DNA of 34,127 bases, taken from SZAS-103 sp964640525 (GTDB lineage: Bacteria; Pseudomonadota; Gammaproteobacteria; Xanthomonadales; Xanthomonadaceae). Position numbers and translations under genes: made by a program. This document shows, one piece after another, positions 17,104 to 24,780 of this stretch; within the stretch, counting starts at the first letter, position 1; each line of letters begins with the position of its first letter. Under the pieces are notes generated by a model. It had not been told where the DNA came from and did no database searches. It saw only the letters and a list, made by a program, of their open reading frames with translations. The stretch is taken from the NCBI GenBank assembly GCA_964640525.1, contig CAZXGS010000036.1, positions 1 through 34,127 of the forward strand, given 5' to 3'.

Positions 17104-17666
17104 GCACTCCCACTTCCGCTCACGCCCCGTCCGCCCAGCGTGGCGCCGCCCTGATGGTGGTGCTGGTGCTGCTGGTGATCATGACCCTGCTCGGTTTGGC
17201 CAGCCTGCGCGGCACGCTGATGAACCAGCGCATGAGCGCCAACACCTATGAGCGCAACATCAGCCTCCAGGCGGCCGAGTCGGCACTGCGCGAAGGCGAG
17301 GCGGTCGTGGCCGCGGGCACGTTGCCGTCCAGCTCTTTCACCTCGTCGTGCACCGGCGGCTTGTGCTCGCAACCGGTTCCCGCCGTCGGCACCGCCGATC
17401 GCTGGGCACAGCCGACCTTCGCGGCGTGGCAAAACGGAACCACGTTGGCCAGCGACGCCAACATGACCCCGCAATATTTCATCGAGTTGATGGGCACGGC
17501 GCCGAACTGGCCGGGCTGTGACCAGGAAGTCCCGATGAACCCCAATTGTCTCACCCCGCGGTACCGCATCACTGCGCGCAACCTGAATCCTGCAGCGGCA
17601 GGCAACGGCGACCGCGCGCTGGTGGTGTTGCAATCCAACTATGCCTCTGCACTGCCATCGCCCTGA
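17100..17666 (+). CDS. pilX: Type IV pilus assembly protein PilX
   Basis: The 188-residue product has an SAQRG leader end (G15) and a hydrophobic stretch AALMVVLVLLVIMTLLGLAS, followed by MNQRMSANTYERNISLQAAESALREGE, quoted here as a PilX N-terminal landmark in two parts: MNQRMSANTYER and NISLQAAESALREGE. Position 5 of the mature protein is Val (V20), not the usual pilin Glu; lack of Glu5 fits the PilX/GspK class that sits at the fibre tip. Cysteines at SSCTGGLC and WPGCDQ...NPNC suggest disulfides. It overlaps pilW by four bases and is followed 16 bases later by pilY1. Confidence 0.92.
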   Translation: MSTPTSAHAPSAQRGAALMVVLVLLVIMTLLGLASLRGTLMNQRMSANTYERNISLQAAESALREGEAVVAAGTLPSSSFTSSCTGGLCSQPVPAVGTADRWAQPTFAAWQNGTTLASDANMTPQYFIELMGTAPNWPGCDQEVPMNPNCLTPRYRITARNLNPAAAGNGDRALVVLQSNYASALPSP

Positions 17667-17682
17667 CGGGCAAGGAACTGCC

Positions 17683-20600
17683 ATGAAACGCCGCAACGCC
17701 CCCGCGCGCCTGTCTGCCGCCCGTCACCACCTTCTGGTCGCTCTGGCCGGATTTGCCTGCACCGTACCGGCACTGGCAAACGTTTCGATCCCCAATGCCC
17801 CGCTGCAGAGTGGATCGAGCATCCCACCCAACGTCTTGCTGGTGATGGACGACTCCGGTTCGATGCACTGGCGTTACATTTACGTGCACGACTCCGATGG
17901 CTCGCTGCCCCAGATCAACCTGCCCGCCGGCGTCGACGGCAGCAGCAGTGCCAAGACGAGCACCACCACTGGCATCGAAAAGAGTGACGACAACTTCTCT
18001 GGCTGCAACATCTGCGTGGTGGTGGGCGACAACAGCAGCTCCAACGGCGGCTACAACGCGACCAAATACATGGTGGAAAAGACCTCGTCCACCAACTCCC
18101 TGTATTACAACCCGAAGGTGGCCTACGTACCGTGGAGCTATCCCGACGGCACCCTGGACGGCAATGCAGATTACACCAAGGTGTCCAACGACCATCAGTA
18201 TGCGGATTATTCCTATACCGGCCCAGGCGGTACCTCGATCGACCTGCACAGCACGGATAGCGGCACCGCCAGTGGCACGGCCAGATACGCAAACCTGAGC
18301 AATTACATCGTCACGTATTACGTCATCAAGGCGCCCAGGTTCGACCGCCACGACGCGATGAACTATTACCGCTACCAGATCCTCAAGGATGGCACGATCT
18401 GGCGCAGCGAGCTGGCGCAGACCAACACTGGCAACACCGCCGGCAAGGGTTGCAATGACTCGAACGGTGCCGCTGGCACCGTCGACTGGCGCAATTGCAC
18501 CCAGGACACGCCTACCGGGCGCAGCGAAGCCAATGAGCGGCAGAACTTCGCCAACTGGTATACCTACTACGAGACCCGCACCAAGACCGGCAAGGGCGGC
18601 TTGACGGCAGCTTTCGCCAGCCTGGCGTTTGCGCCTCGCGTGGGCTACCGCACGATCCATGATCGAAACAATATCGACATTCCCGTCGGCGTTGACGATG
18701 GCCTGTTCGAGGACAAGGCCGCATCCGCATCGCCCGTCACGCCAGCGGTCAACAACAAGACCAACTGGTACAAGGCGGTCGTTCAGGCGATCGCCAGCAG
18801 CGGCACCCCGTTGCAGGTTTCGCTCGACAATGCAGGCAAGTATTACCAGAAAACGTCCAGCAGCGGTCCGTACGGGCCGGAGTCCGGCACGGCGCAGTTG
18901 TCGTGTCGGCAGAACTTCACCATCCTGACCACCGACGGCTACTGGAATACCAGCACCGTCGGCGGCACGGTCGGCAGTTCAGACAATGCCGAGCCTTCTC
19001 CATTCGGATCCGCTTACAGCAATACGCTGGCGGACGTGGCGTATTACTACTGGAAGAACGACCTGCGTCCCGACCTGCTCAACAAGGTGGGAACCTCATC
19101 GACCGACGCTGCAAACTGGCAGCACATGACCACGTTCACCATCTCCATCGGTCTGCGTGGCACGCTGGATCCGGCGACCGTGTTGTCCGACATTGCCAGC
19201 AATACGCCGGTCACCTGGCCCAAGCCGATCATGGATACGGTGACGACCGTCGATGACCTTTTTCATGCAGCCATCAACGGTCACGGCCAGTTCGTGGTTG
19301 CCTCCGACCCGGTGACGTTCACCAACGCGCTCAAGAGTGCGCTGTCGGCAATCCAGCAGACCTCCAGTACATCGGCCAACGTGTCCGTCACCGGTGCCCG
19401 GCTCGTTGCCGGCACCCAGTTGTTTGCATCCACGTTCACGACCGGCGCATGGACCGGCGACGTGCTCGCCTTTCCGATCGACACCTCGGGCAACATCGGG
19501 CTCACACCGAACTGGCAGGCCTCGAAACAGATTCCCGCGTATTCGACTCGCAAGATCTTCACCTGGATCCCTGGGTCCGGCGTTGGAACCACGTTCCCGT
19601 CCGGGGCGCAAAGTGCCGGGCTCGGTGGTCCTCTCGCGGTGCGATACATCGAGGGCGACCAGAGCAAGGAACAATCCAAGGGTGGTGCGTTCCGCAACCG
19701 CAGCTCGGTCCTGGGTGACCTGATCGACTCCTCGCCGGTTTATGTGCCCGGCGACACGGCGACGAGCACGCCGGCGATGGTGTACGTCGGCGGCAACGAC
19801 GGCATGTTGCATGCCTTCAATGCCGCTACGGGTGTCGAGGTTTTTGCCTACATCCCGGGTGGCATCAGCGTTCCTGACCTGAAGGCGCTGACTGACCCCA
19901 ACTACGTCCATCAGTACTATGTGGATGGCGCCATCGCGGTGTCCACCAAGGATCAAACCAAGACCAGCACCGATCCGACCGGCAAGAACATCCTGGTCGG
20001 CTTGCTCGGCCGTGGCGGCAACACGGCGTACGCGCTGGACGTGAGTGATCCAAACACGTTCGGTGCCAGCGACGCGTTGTGGGAGTATTCGGACGCCGAC
20101 ATGGGCAATGCGTTGGGTAACCCGATCATCACCCGGGTCAATACCAACGGCGGCGACCCGGCGGTGATCGTCGGCAACGGGTACAACAGCAGCGCCGGGC
20201 ATGCCCTGTTCTATGTTCTGAACATCCGTACCGGCGCGCTGATCAAGAAGCTCGACACCTTGGCCGGCGACACCTCGGCCAACAGCAACGGCATGGGCAC
20301 GCCCAAGGGCTGGGACGCCGACCACGATGGAACGGTGGACTTGCTCTACGGTGGCGACCTGCTCGGCAACGTCTGGGAGTACGATGTCTCCGACTCCAAC
20401 GCGAACAACTGGAAGCCGGTTTACGGCACCACCGCCGCTCCGCAGCCGCTGTTCGTCGCCAAGGATGCGGGCGGCAACCGCCAGCCGATCACGGGCGGCT
20501 TCACGATCGGCCTGAATCCGGCGGACTTCAGCCGCTGGGTGTTCTTCGGCACCGGCCGGTATCTGACCAACGCCGATCCCGACGACCTCAGCGTACAGAC

Positions 20601-21189
20601 GTGGTACGGACTGAAGGACGCCGGCCCGACCTCCGGCGGCGCGACCCAGATCACCGGCCGCAGCGTGCTCAAGCAGCGCTCGATCGTCGCCGAGGCCGTG
20701 GTGAACGGCTCCGAGGTGCGCGCCTTCGGCGCGGCGACCTCCGGCGACATGGCTGGCTACCTTGGCTGGTACGTGGATCTGAAGGATCCGACCGCACGTG
20801 GCGAGCGCATGGTGACCGACAGCCAGTTGATCGGCAATGTGCTGATCGCGTCGAGCATCATCCCGTCGAAGGATCCCTGTGACGTCGGTGGGTCTGGCTT
20901 CGTCAATGCGATCGACCCATTCACCGGCGGTGCATTGACCGACCCGTTCTTCGACCTCAATGGCGATGGCGCGTTCGGCGCTGGCGACACCATCACCGGA
21001 CCAGGCGGTCAGTTGGTCGCCGGTTCGATTGATCCTGGTGTAGGCATGCCGGGCCAGTTCAGCTACATCGGCGGGCCCGGTGGTGGCTTGTTCGGCAGCG
21101 GATCGAAGGGCACGCCCACGAAGCTGCCGACGCCTCCGCCGACCAACTCCGGCCGCATCTCGTGGCGTGAAATCCTGATCGGGAATTGA
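17683..21189 (+). CDS. pilY1: Type IV pilus tip adhesin/biogenesis factor PilY1
   Basis: PilY1 is a secreted tip-associated protein required for pilus extension, adhesion and surface sensing in relatives. The 1168-residue precursor has a Sec signal peptide (MKRRN..., cleavage probably after VPALA near residue 32). An N-terminal von Willebrand A-like region has a MIDAS-type D56-x-S58-x-S60 in MDDSGSMHW. A C-terminal beta-propeller (about 640-1080) carries the calcium-loop motif DADHDGTVD (D878-D886) that controls pilus retraction in characterised PilY1. A second EF-hand-like loop, DLNGDGAFGAGD, lies at 1091-1102. The start at 17683 has AAGGA upstream. Codon use looks slightly less GC-extreme than its neighbours. 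The next gene, pilE, begins five bases after the stop. Confidence 0.95.
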   Translation: MKRRNAPARLSAARHHLLVALAGFACTVPALANVSIPNAPLQSGSSIPPNVLLVMDDSGSMHWRYIYVHDSDGSLPQINLPAGVDGSSSAKTSTTTGIEKSDDNFSGCNICVVVGDNSSSNGGYNATKYMVEKTSSTNSLYYNPKVAYVPWSYPDGTLDGNADYTKVSNDHQYADYSYTGPGGTSIDLHSTDSGTASGTARYANLSNYIVTYYVIKAPRFDRHDAMNYYRYQILKDGTIWRSELAQTNTGNTAGKGCNDSNGAAGTVDWRNCTQDTPTGRSEANERQNFANWYTYYETRTKTGKGGLTAAFASLAFAPRVGYRTIHDRNNIDIPVGVDDGLFEDKAASASPVTPAVNNKTNWYKAVVQAIASSGTPLQVSLDNAGKYYQKTSSSGPYGPESGTAQLSCRQNFTILTTDGYWNTSTVGGTVGSSDNAEPSPFGSAYSNTLADVAYYYWKNDLRPDLLNKVGTSSTDAANWQHMTTFTISIGLRGTLDPATVLSDIASNTPVTWPKPIMDTVTTVDDLFHAAINGHGQFVVASDPVTFTNALKSALSAIQQTSSTSANVSVTGARLVAGTQLFASTFTTGAWTGDVLAFPIDTSGNIGLTPNWQASKQIPAYSTRKIFTWIPGSGVGTTFPSGAQSAGLGGPLAVRYIEGDQSKEQSKGGAFRNRSSVLGDLIDSSPVYVPGDTATSTPAMVYVGGNDGMLHAFNAATGVEVFAYIPGGISVPDLKALTDPNYVHQYYVDGAIAVSTKDQTKTSTDPTGKNILVGLLGRGGNTAYALDVSDPNTFGASDALWEYSDADMGNALGNPIITRVNTNGGDPAVIVGNGYNSSAGHALFYVLNIRTGALIKKLDTLAGDTSANSNGMGTPKGWDADHDGTVDLLYGGDLLGNVWEYDVSDSNANNWKPVYGTTAAPQPLFVAKDAGGNRQPITGGFTIGLNPADFSRWVFFGTGRYLTNADPDDLSVQTWYGLKDAGPTSGGATQITGRSVLKQRSIVAEAVVNGSEVRAFGAATSGDMAGYLGWYVDLKDPTARGERMVTDSQLIGNVLIASSIIPSKDPCDVGGSGFVNAIDPFTGGALTDPFFDLNGDGAFGAGDTITGPGGQLVAGSIDPGVGMPGQFSYIGGPGGGLFGSGSKGTPTKLPTPPPTNSGRISWREILIGN

Positions 21190-21194
21190 TCCTC

Positions 21195-21653
21195 ATGAGC
21201 AGTCAATCCAGCTTGTTTGCCGGAACAGCAGGCGCGCAGGGATCGCCAGCCCAGCGGGGCTTTACCCTGATCGAGCTGATGATCGTGGTGGCCGTGATCG
21301 CGGTGCTGACGGTGATCGCGATCGCGTCCTACGATTGGGCCACCACCAAGACCAGGCGCAAGGAAGCCGCATCGTGCATCGAGCAGGGCGCGCAGTACAT
21401 GGAGCGTTTCCATGCCACCAATCTGCGCTACGACAAGACCATTGCCGGTGTTGCGGTCGCGCTTCCCAATCAGTGTCCTGCTGACTTGGCCACGTATTAC
21501 ACCGTGTCCGTGTCGGCCGTCGCGGCGACAACCTATACCCTGCAGGCGGTTCCGATCGGCACTCAGGCTACGCGCGATACGGCGTGCGGTACCTTGAGCA
21601 TGAACCAGACCGGCACCAAGGCAGCCAGCGGCGGCGGCAGCGAATGCTGGTAA
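21195..21653 (+). CDS. pilE: Type IV minor pilin PilE
   Basis: The 152-residue prepilin has a leader ending AQRG (G22) and a mature FTLIELMIVVAVIAVLTVIA helix with Glu5 (E27). The globular part contains CIEQGAQYMERFHATNLRYD, typical of PilE minor pilins at the end of the fimU-pilVWXY1-E operon. Four cysteines are present, the last in the terminal SECW. ATG 21195 is chosen with GGGA about ten bases upstream; a TTG at 21186 overlapping the pilY1 stop is less likely. No pilY2-like gene separates it from pilY1. A hairpin follows the stop (21669-21689). Confidence 0.9.
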   Translation: MSSQSSLFAGTAGAQGSPAQRGFTLIELMIVVAVIAVLTVIAIASYDWATTKTRRKEAASCIEQGAQYMERFHATNLRYDKTIAGVAVALPNQCPADLATYYTVSVSAVAATTYTLQAVPIGTQATRDTACGTLSMNQTGTKAASGGGSECW

Positions 21654-21668
21654 CGGCGGTTCGGGCAG

Positions 21669-21689
21669 AAGCGAACGGACGTTTCGCTT
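21669..21689 (+). terminator. Hairpin after pilE, possible terminator
   Basis: AAGCGAA and TTCGCTT form a seven-base-pair stem around a short CGGACGT loop, 15 bases after the pilE stop. No T-run follows, so termination may be weak or Rho-dependent. Confidence 0.35.
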
Positions 21690-22229
21690 GGTTGGCACAT
21701 TGGTTCCGCGGTCTGAGTCAAAAGACGCGGAAGCTGAGGTTGGGGGCGGGTTTGACCGACGTGGCCCAAGGGATTGGCCTCACAAGCGCAGATCTGGCGT
21801 GCCTGCGGGCGGGTGGCCGCGGGCATTGAAATTTCGCGCATGCGGATGCACGGAAACCTGGTGCCTCGGAATCACTTCGCAGCACTCTGCGGCCCATCGT
21901 CGACGTCCTGGAGCAAGTGCGTGGACGATGGCGCTGAAGCGGCAGGGCCGCGAGCCTCGAAATGCGCACATGCCGCAAGCGTGGACGGAACCGACGGTCG
22001 ACCCGCTCGGATTCGCTCTTTGCCACAGGGCGAGCATGCCTCCGACCATCCGCCGCGGAGGGAACACCTCTCCGTGATCTGCGACACGCTGCCTGAGTTT
22101 GACCAGGCCGCTCGACGCGCATCGCGTCGGGCGTCACCTTGCTGTTCCTGATCGCGGACGGCGGCGGCGCAATCGGCGCCGTGGGAATCGATCCTGTGCG
22201 GCGCTGTCGAAGCCGTACTCTCGCCCAAG
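21690..22229. other. 540-base stretch with no recognisable gene
   Basis: Open frames of up to about 140 codons exist on both strands, but they overlap one another, lack ribosome sites and match no family I recognise. The stretch lies between the pilin operon and the tRNA-Asn terminator. It could be a decayed gene or an insertion remnant; nothing in it supports a specific call. Confidence 0.5.
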
Positions 22230-22260
22230 AAAAAGGGCCGGGCTGTTAGGCCAAGCCCTT
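22230..22260 (-). terminator. Rho-independent terminator of tRNA-Asn
   Basis: On the minus strand AAGGGC pairs with GCCCTT around an inner TTGGC/GCCCG region and CTAACA loop, followed directly by TTTTTC. It begins nine bases after the encoded CCA of tRNA-Asn, as expected for a monocistronic tRNA. Confidence 0.85.
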
Positions 22261-22268
22261 GATTTTGT

Positions 22269-22345
22269 TGGCGCCCGAACTTGGACTCGAACCAAGGACC
22301 CCCTGATTAACAGTCAAGTGCTCTAACCGGCTGAGCTATTCGGGC
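22269..22345 (-). tRNA. tRNA-Asn (anticodon GTT)
   Basis: Read on the minus strand, the acceptor stem is GCCCGAA/TTCGGGC, the D arm is GCTC/GAGC, and the anticodon stem CTTGA/TCAGG encloses loop CTGTTAA with anticodon GTT. The T arm has CTTGG/CCAAG around TTCGAGT. G and an encoded CCA complete 77 nt. A promoter lies just upstream (22355-22383) and a terminator just downstream. Confidence 0.97.
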
Positions 22346-22354
22346 GGGCCGCGT

Positions 22355-22383
22355 ATTGTGCAGGTGCGGCGTCGCGAGCGCAA
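22355..22383 (-). promoter_or_regulatory. Promoter of tRNA-Asn
   Basis: On the minus strand TTGCGC (22383-22378) and CACAAT (22360-22355) are separated by exactly 17 bases. Transcription would start near 22348, a few bases before the tRNA. The hexamers match consensus at three and four of six positions. Confidence 0.5.
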
Positions 22384-22742
22384 CCCTGAGCCTCTTCCAA
22401 TGACACATGAGCCCGGGTGCAGTGCATTGATCGAGCACTTCATAACGCACGCGATCCGCAGCACGTGTCAGCTACGACCGCATCCTGCAAAAGCACTCCT
22501 CGCGCGCGATCACCGTCCTTTCCCGTCGAGAAATCGCGTCTTGCCTGCGTTTGCGGAAACACCGCGCACCTGCCATACTTGGCGGCCCGATGCGAGTCGG
22601 GTGTTGCACCATGGATCCGCCATCGACCGCGTCGCGGGACGGGGCGACAAGCCGGCCAGGCACGGACGGAAAGACCCAGACGCTGCGGCAACGCGGCCGA
22701 CGGGCGCCCAGGCCAGTGACACAAGAACCGAAGGGACATCCC
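22384..22742. other. Intergenic region and leader before rpmI; no infC
   Basis: The space where infC would normally end holds no IF3-like coding sequence in any frame. It contains a promoter candidate (22551-22579) and a leader of about 155 bases before rpmI. The leader includes GACGGAAAGACCC at 22665-22677, identical to a stretch of the 23S rRNA peptidyl-transferase region, and ends with an AAGGGA ribosome site. Nothing else is recognised. Confidence 0.55.
22551..22579 (+). promoter_or_regulatory. Promoter candidate for rpmI-rplT
   Basis: TTGCGG (22551-22556) and CATACT (22574-22579) have the ideal 17-base spacing. Predicted transcription starts near 22586, giving a leader of roughly 155 bases. 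Because infC is absent here, the ribosomal genes need their own promoter, which makes this candidate more credible. Confidence 0.5.
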
Positions 22743-22940
22743 ATGCCGAAGATCAGGACCAACCGCGCGGCGGCGAAGCGTTTTCGCAAGACCGCCTCGG
22801 GCAAGTACAAGTGCGGTCATGCCAACCGCAGCCACATCCTCACCAAGAAGGCGACCAAGCGCAAGCGCAACCTCCGCGGCACGATGCACGTGCGCGCCGA
22901 GGACGCCGGGCGCCTGGATCGCATGCTGCCCTATCTCTGA
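22743..22940 (+). CDS. rpmI: Ribosomal protein bL35
   Basis: The 65-residue, strongly basic protein begins MPKIRTNRAAAKRFRKT and contains ANRSHILTKKATKRKRNLRG, the conserved bL35 core. It is a large-subunit ribosomal protein of normal length. AAGGGA lies about six bases before the ATG. rplT follows after 13 bases, the conserved arrangement in which L20 controls translation of both. Unusually, infC does not precede it. Confidence 0.98.
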   Translation: MPKIRTNRAAAKRFRKTASGKYKCGHANRSHILTKKATKRKRNLRGTMHVRAEDAGRLDRMLPYL

Positions 22941-22953
22941 GGAGGACTGAACC

Positions 22954-23313
22954 ATGGCACGAGTCAAGCGTGGTGTGATGGCGCGCCGCCGTCACAAGAA
23001 GGTCATCAGCGCCGCCAAGGGCTATTACAACGCGCGCCGCAAGGTCTACCGCGTCGCCAAGCAGGCGGTCACCAAGGCCGCGCAGTACGCCTACATCGGC
23101 CGCAAGCAGCGCAAGCGCCAGTTCCGTGCGCTGTGGATCGTGCGCATCAATGCGGGCGCCCGCCAGTTCGGCATGAGCTACAGCCGGATGATGAACGGCC
23201 TGAAGAAGGCCAACATCACTCTGGACCGCAAAGTGTTGGCGGACATCGCGGTGCACGACATCGTGGCGTTCGGCAAGCTGGCCGAACAGGCCAAGCAGGC
23301 CCTTGCCGCGTAA
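22954..23313 (+). CDS. rplT: Ribosomal protein bL20
   Basis: bL20 is an early-assembling 50S protein that also represses translation of its own operon in E. coli and Bacillus. The 119-residue product has normal length and the hallmark sequences MARVKRGVMARRRHKK, AKGYYNARRKVYRVAKQAV and YIGRKQRKRQFRALWI. GGAGG lies eight bases before the ATG. A strong intrinsic terminator begins 23 bases after the stop, so most transcripts should end here rather than continue into pheS. Confidence 0.98.
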   Translation: MARVKRGVMARRRHKKVISAAKGYYNARRKVYRVAKQAVTKAAQYAYIGRKQRKRQFRALWIVRINAGARQFGMSYSRMMNGLKKANITLDRKVLADIAVHDIVAFGKLAEQAKQALAA

Positions 23314-23336
23314 GTTTCGCTGTATCGAAACGACAG

Positions 23337-23368
23337 ACGGGGAAGGGCGAAAGTCCTTCCCCGTTTTT
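23337..23368 (+). terminator. Strong rho-independent terminator after rplT
   Basis: A perfect ten-base-pair stem, ACGGGGAAGG (23337-23346) with CCTTCCCCGT (23355-23364), encloses the loop GCGAAAGT and is followed by a run of T bases. This is a textbook intrinsic terminator and separates rpmI-rplT from pheST. Confidence 0.92.
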
Positions 23369-23387
23369 GTTTCCTGATTGGTGTCGT

Positions 23388-23478
23388 GTCTCAGTAGCCG
23401 TTGAGGCTGAGACTGGCTTTGGCTCGTCATTCCCGCCTTCGCGGAAGCGCTTCACAACGGCGAAGCCGGTCAATGACG
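23388..23478. repeat. Degenerate CGTC-type palindrome and GTCTCAG hairpin
   Basis: GTCTCAG (23388-23394) can pair with CTGAGAC at 23407-23413 or with a second CTGAGAC at 23481-23487, just beyond this unit. Between them, 23425-23478 begins CGTCATTCCCGC and ends CAATGACG, the borders of the paired-hairpin family, but its internal stems are degraded. It looks like a decayed copy. Confidence 0.5.
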
Positions 23479-23544
23479 AACTGAGACTCGACGCTAATCA
23501 GGTTTTGTTTTGCCGCCCGTTCTCGCCGGCGGTCGTCTCCGAGC

Positions 23545-23631
23545 CGTCATCCCGGCGCAAGCCGGGATCCATCTTGACCCTGATCGTCGATCACAATGTC
23601 GAAATGGATTCCGGCTTGCGCCGGAATGACG
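23545..23631. repeat. Paired-hairpin palindromic repeat, copy B
   Basis: The left arm is CGTC, stem ATCCCGGC, loop gcaa, stem GCCGGGAT, CCA (23545-23571). The right arm is its inverted counterpart: TGG, ATTCCGGC, ttgc, GCCGGAAT, GACG (23605-23631). The spacer is 33 bases. Translation of the right arm yields the familiar artefact WIPACAGMT, which extends the pheS frame upstream. It lies 55 bases before the pheS start. Confidence 0.85.
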
Positions 23632-23685
23632 AAATCGGTTTCTGGCCGACGACCCGAAGCCGACTCGTCCTGGGACATCGGATCC

Positions 23686-24681
23686 ATGAACGAAATCGAA
23701 ACACTCACCGGCAAGGCCCTCACCGACATCGCGGATGCCGGCACCTCCGGCGCGCTCGAACAACTGCGGGTCCAGTTGCTTGGCAAGCAGGGCAGCGTGA
23801 CCGCGATGCTCAAAGCGCTGGGCGCGATGCCGGCCGACCAGCGCAAGTCCGCGGGCGAGGCGATCAATCGCGCCAAGCAGGCGATCGGCGACGCCATCGC
23901 CGTTGCACGCGGGCGGCTGGACGAGGCTGCGCTGCAGATGAGGCTGACGACCGAGCGCATCGACATCACCCTGCCAGGACGCGCTGCCACGCGCGGCAGC
24001 CTGCATCCGGTGACCCGCGCACTCGAGCGCATCGTCGGCATCTTTGCGCGGCTGGGCTACGAGGTGGCGCAGGGGCCGGAGATCGAGGACGACTGGCACA
24101 ACTTCGAGGCGCTCAACTTCCCGCCGCATCATCCGGCGCGGGCGATGCACGATACGTTCTACTTTCCCGACGGGCGGCTGCTGCGCACCCACACCTCGCC
24201 GGTGCAGATCCGCGGTGCCGCCGGACGCCGTCCGCCGATCCGCCTGATCGCGCCGGGCAAGGTCTATCGCAGCGATTCGGACCAGACCCACTCGCCGATG
24301 TTCCACCAGGTCGAGGGCCTGCTGGTGGACGAAACCTCCAGCTTCGCCGACCTCAAGGGCACGCTGTCCGAATTCGTCAACGCGTTCTTCGAAACCGAGT
24401 TGCCGATGCGTTTCCGGCCCAGCTACTTTCCCTTCACCGAACCCTCGGCCGAAGTGGACATCGGCTGGTCGCGCGCCAACGGCAACACCTCCTGGCTGGA
24501 AGTCCTCGGCGCCGGCATGGTCCATCCGACCGTGCTGCGCAACTGCGGTATCGACCCCGAACGCTACACCGGCTTCGCCTTCGGCCTGGGCGTGGAACGC
24601 TTCGCCATGCTCCGCTACGGCGTGGATGATCTGCGCGCGTTCTTCGACAACGACGTGAGGTTCCTGCGGCAGTTCGGGTGA
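23686..24681 (+). CDS. pheS: Phenylalanyl-tRNA synthetase, alpha subunit
   Basis: PheS is the catalytic subunit of the (alpha-beta)2 enzyme charging tRNA-Phe. The 331-residue product has an N-terminal coiled-coil (about 1-85) and class II motifs: HPVTRALERIVGIFARLGYEV (motif 1 region, in part), FHQVEGLLVD from F206 (motif 2) and GFAFGLGVERFAMLRYG from G296 (motif 3). The start at 23686 (MNEIETLTGKAL) gives the family length. The 30 extra in-frame codons upstream come from repeat copy B. No Phe-rich leader peptide of the E. coli pheM attenuator type was found upstream. Confidence 0.97.
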   Translation: MNEIETLTGKALTDIADAGTSGALEQLRVQLLGKQGSVTAMLKALGAMPADQRKSAGEAINRAKQAIGDAIAVARGRLDEAALQMRLTTERIDITLPGRAATRGSLHPVTRALERIVGIFARLGYEVAQGPEIEDDWHNFEALNFPPHHPARAMHDTFYFPDGRLLRTHTSPVQIRGAAGRRPPIRLIAPGKVYRSDSDQTHSPMFHQVEGLLVDETSSFADLKGTLSEFVNAFFETELPMRFRPSYFPFTEPSAEVDIGWSRANGNTSWLEVLGAGMVHPTVLRNCGIDPERYTGFAFGLGVERFAMLRYGVDDLRAFFDNDVRFLRQFG

Positions 24682-24780
24682 GGCGGTGATTCACCGAGCG
24701 TGACCTGAACCCTGCGAAGCGGTTCGGGACCCACGAATCCCCCTGCACCGATCACGGATCCTCCAATCACGGCACCCCAC

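Noticed and set aside
21774..22151. Possible gene of about 125 codons between pilE and tRNA-Asn
   Set aside because: No ribosome site, no recognisable domain, overlapping frames on both strands of similar length.
23596..23685. Upstream start for pheS giving 361 residues
   Set aside because: The extension begins WIPACAGMT, a translation of repeat copy B; ATG 23686 gives the family length.
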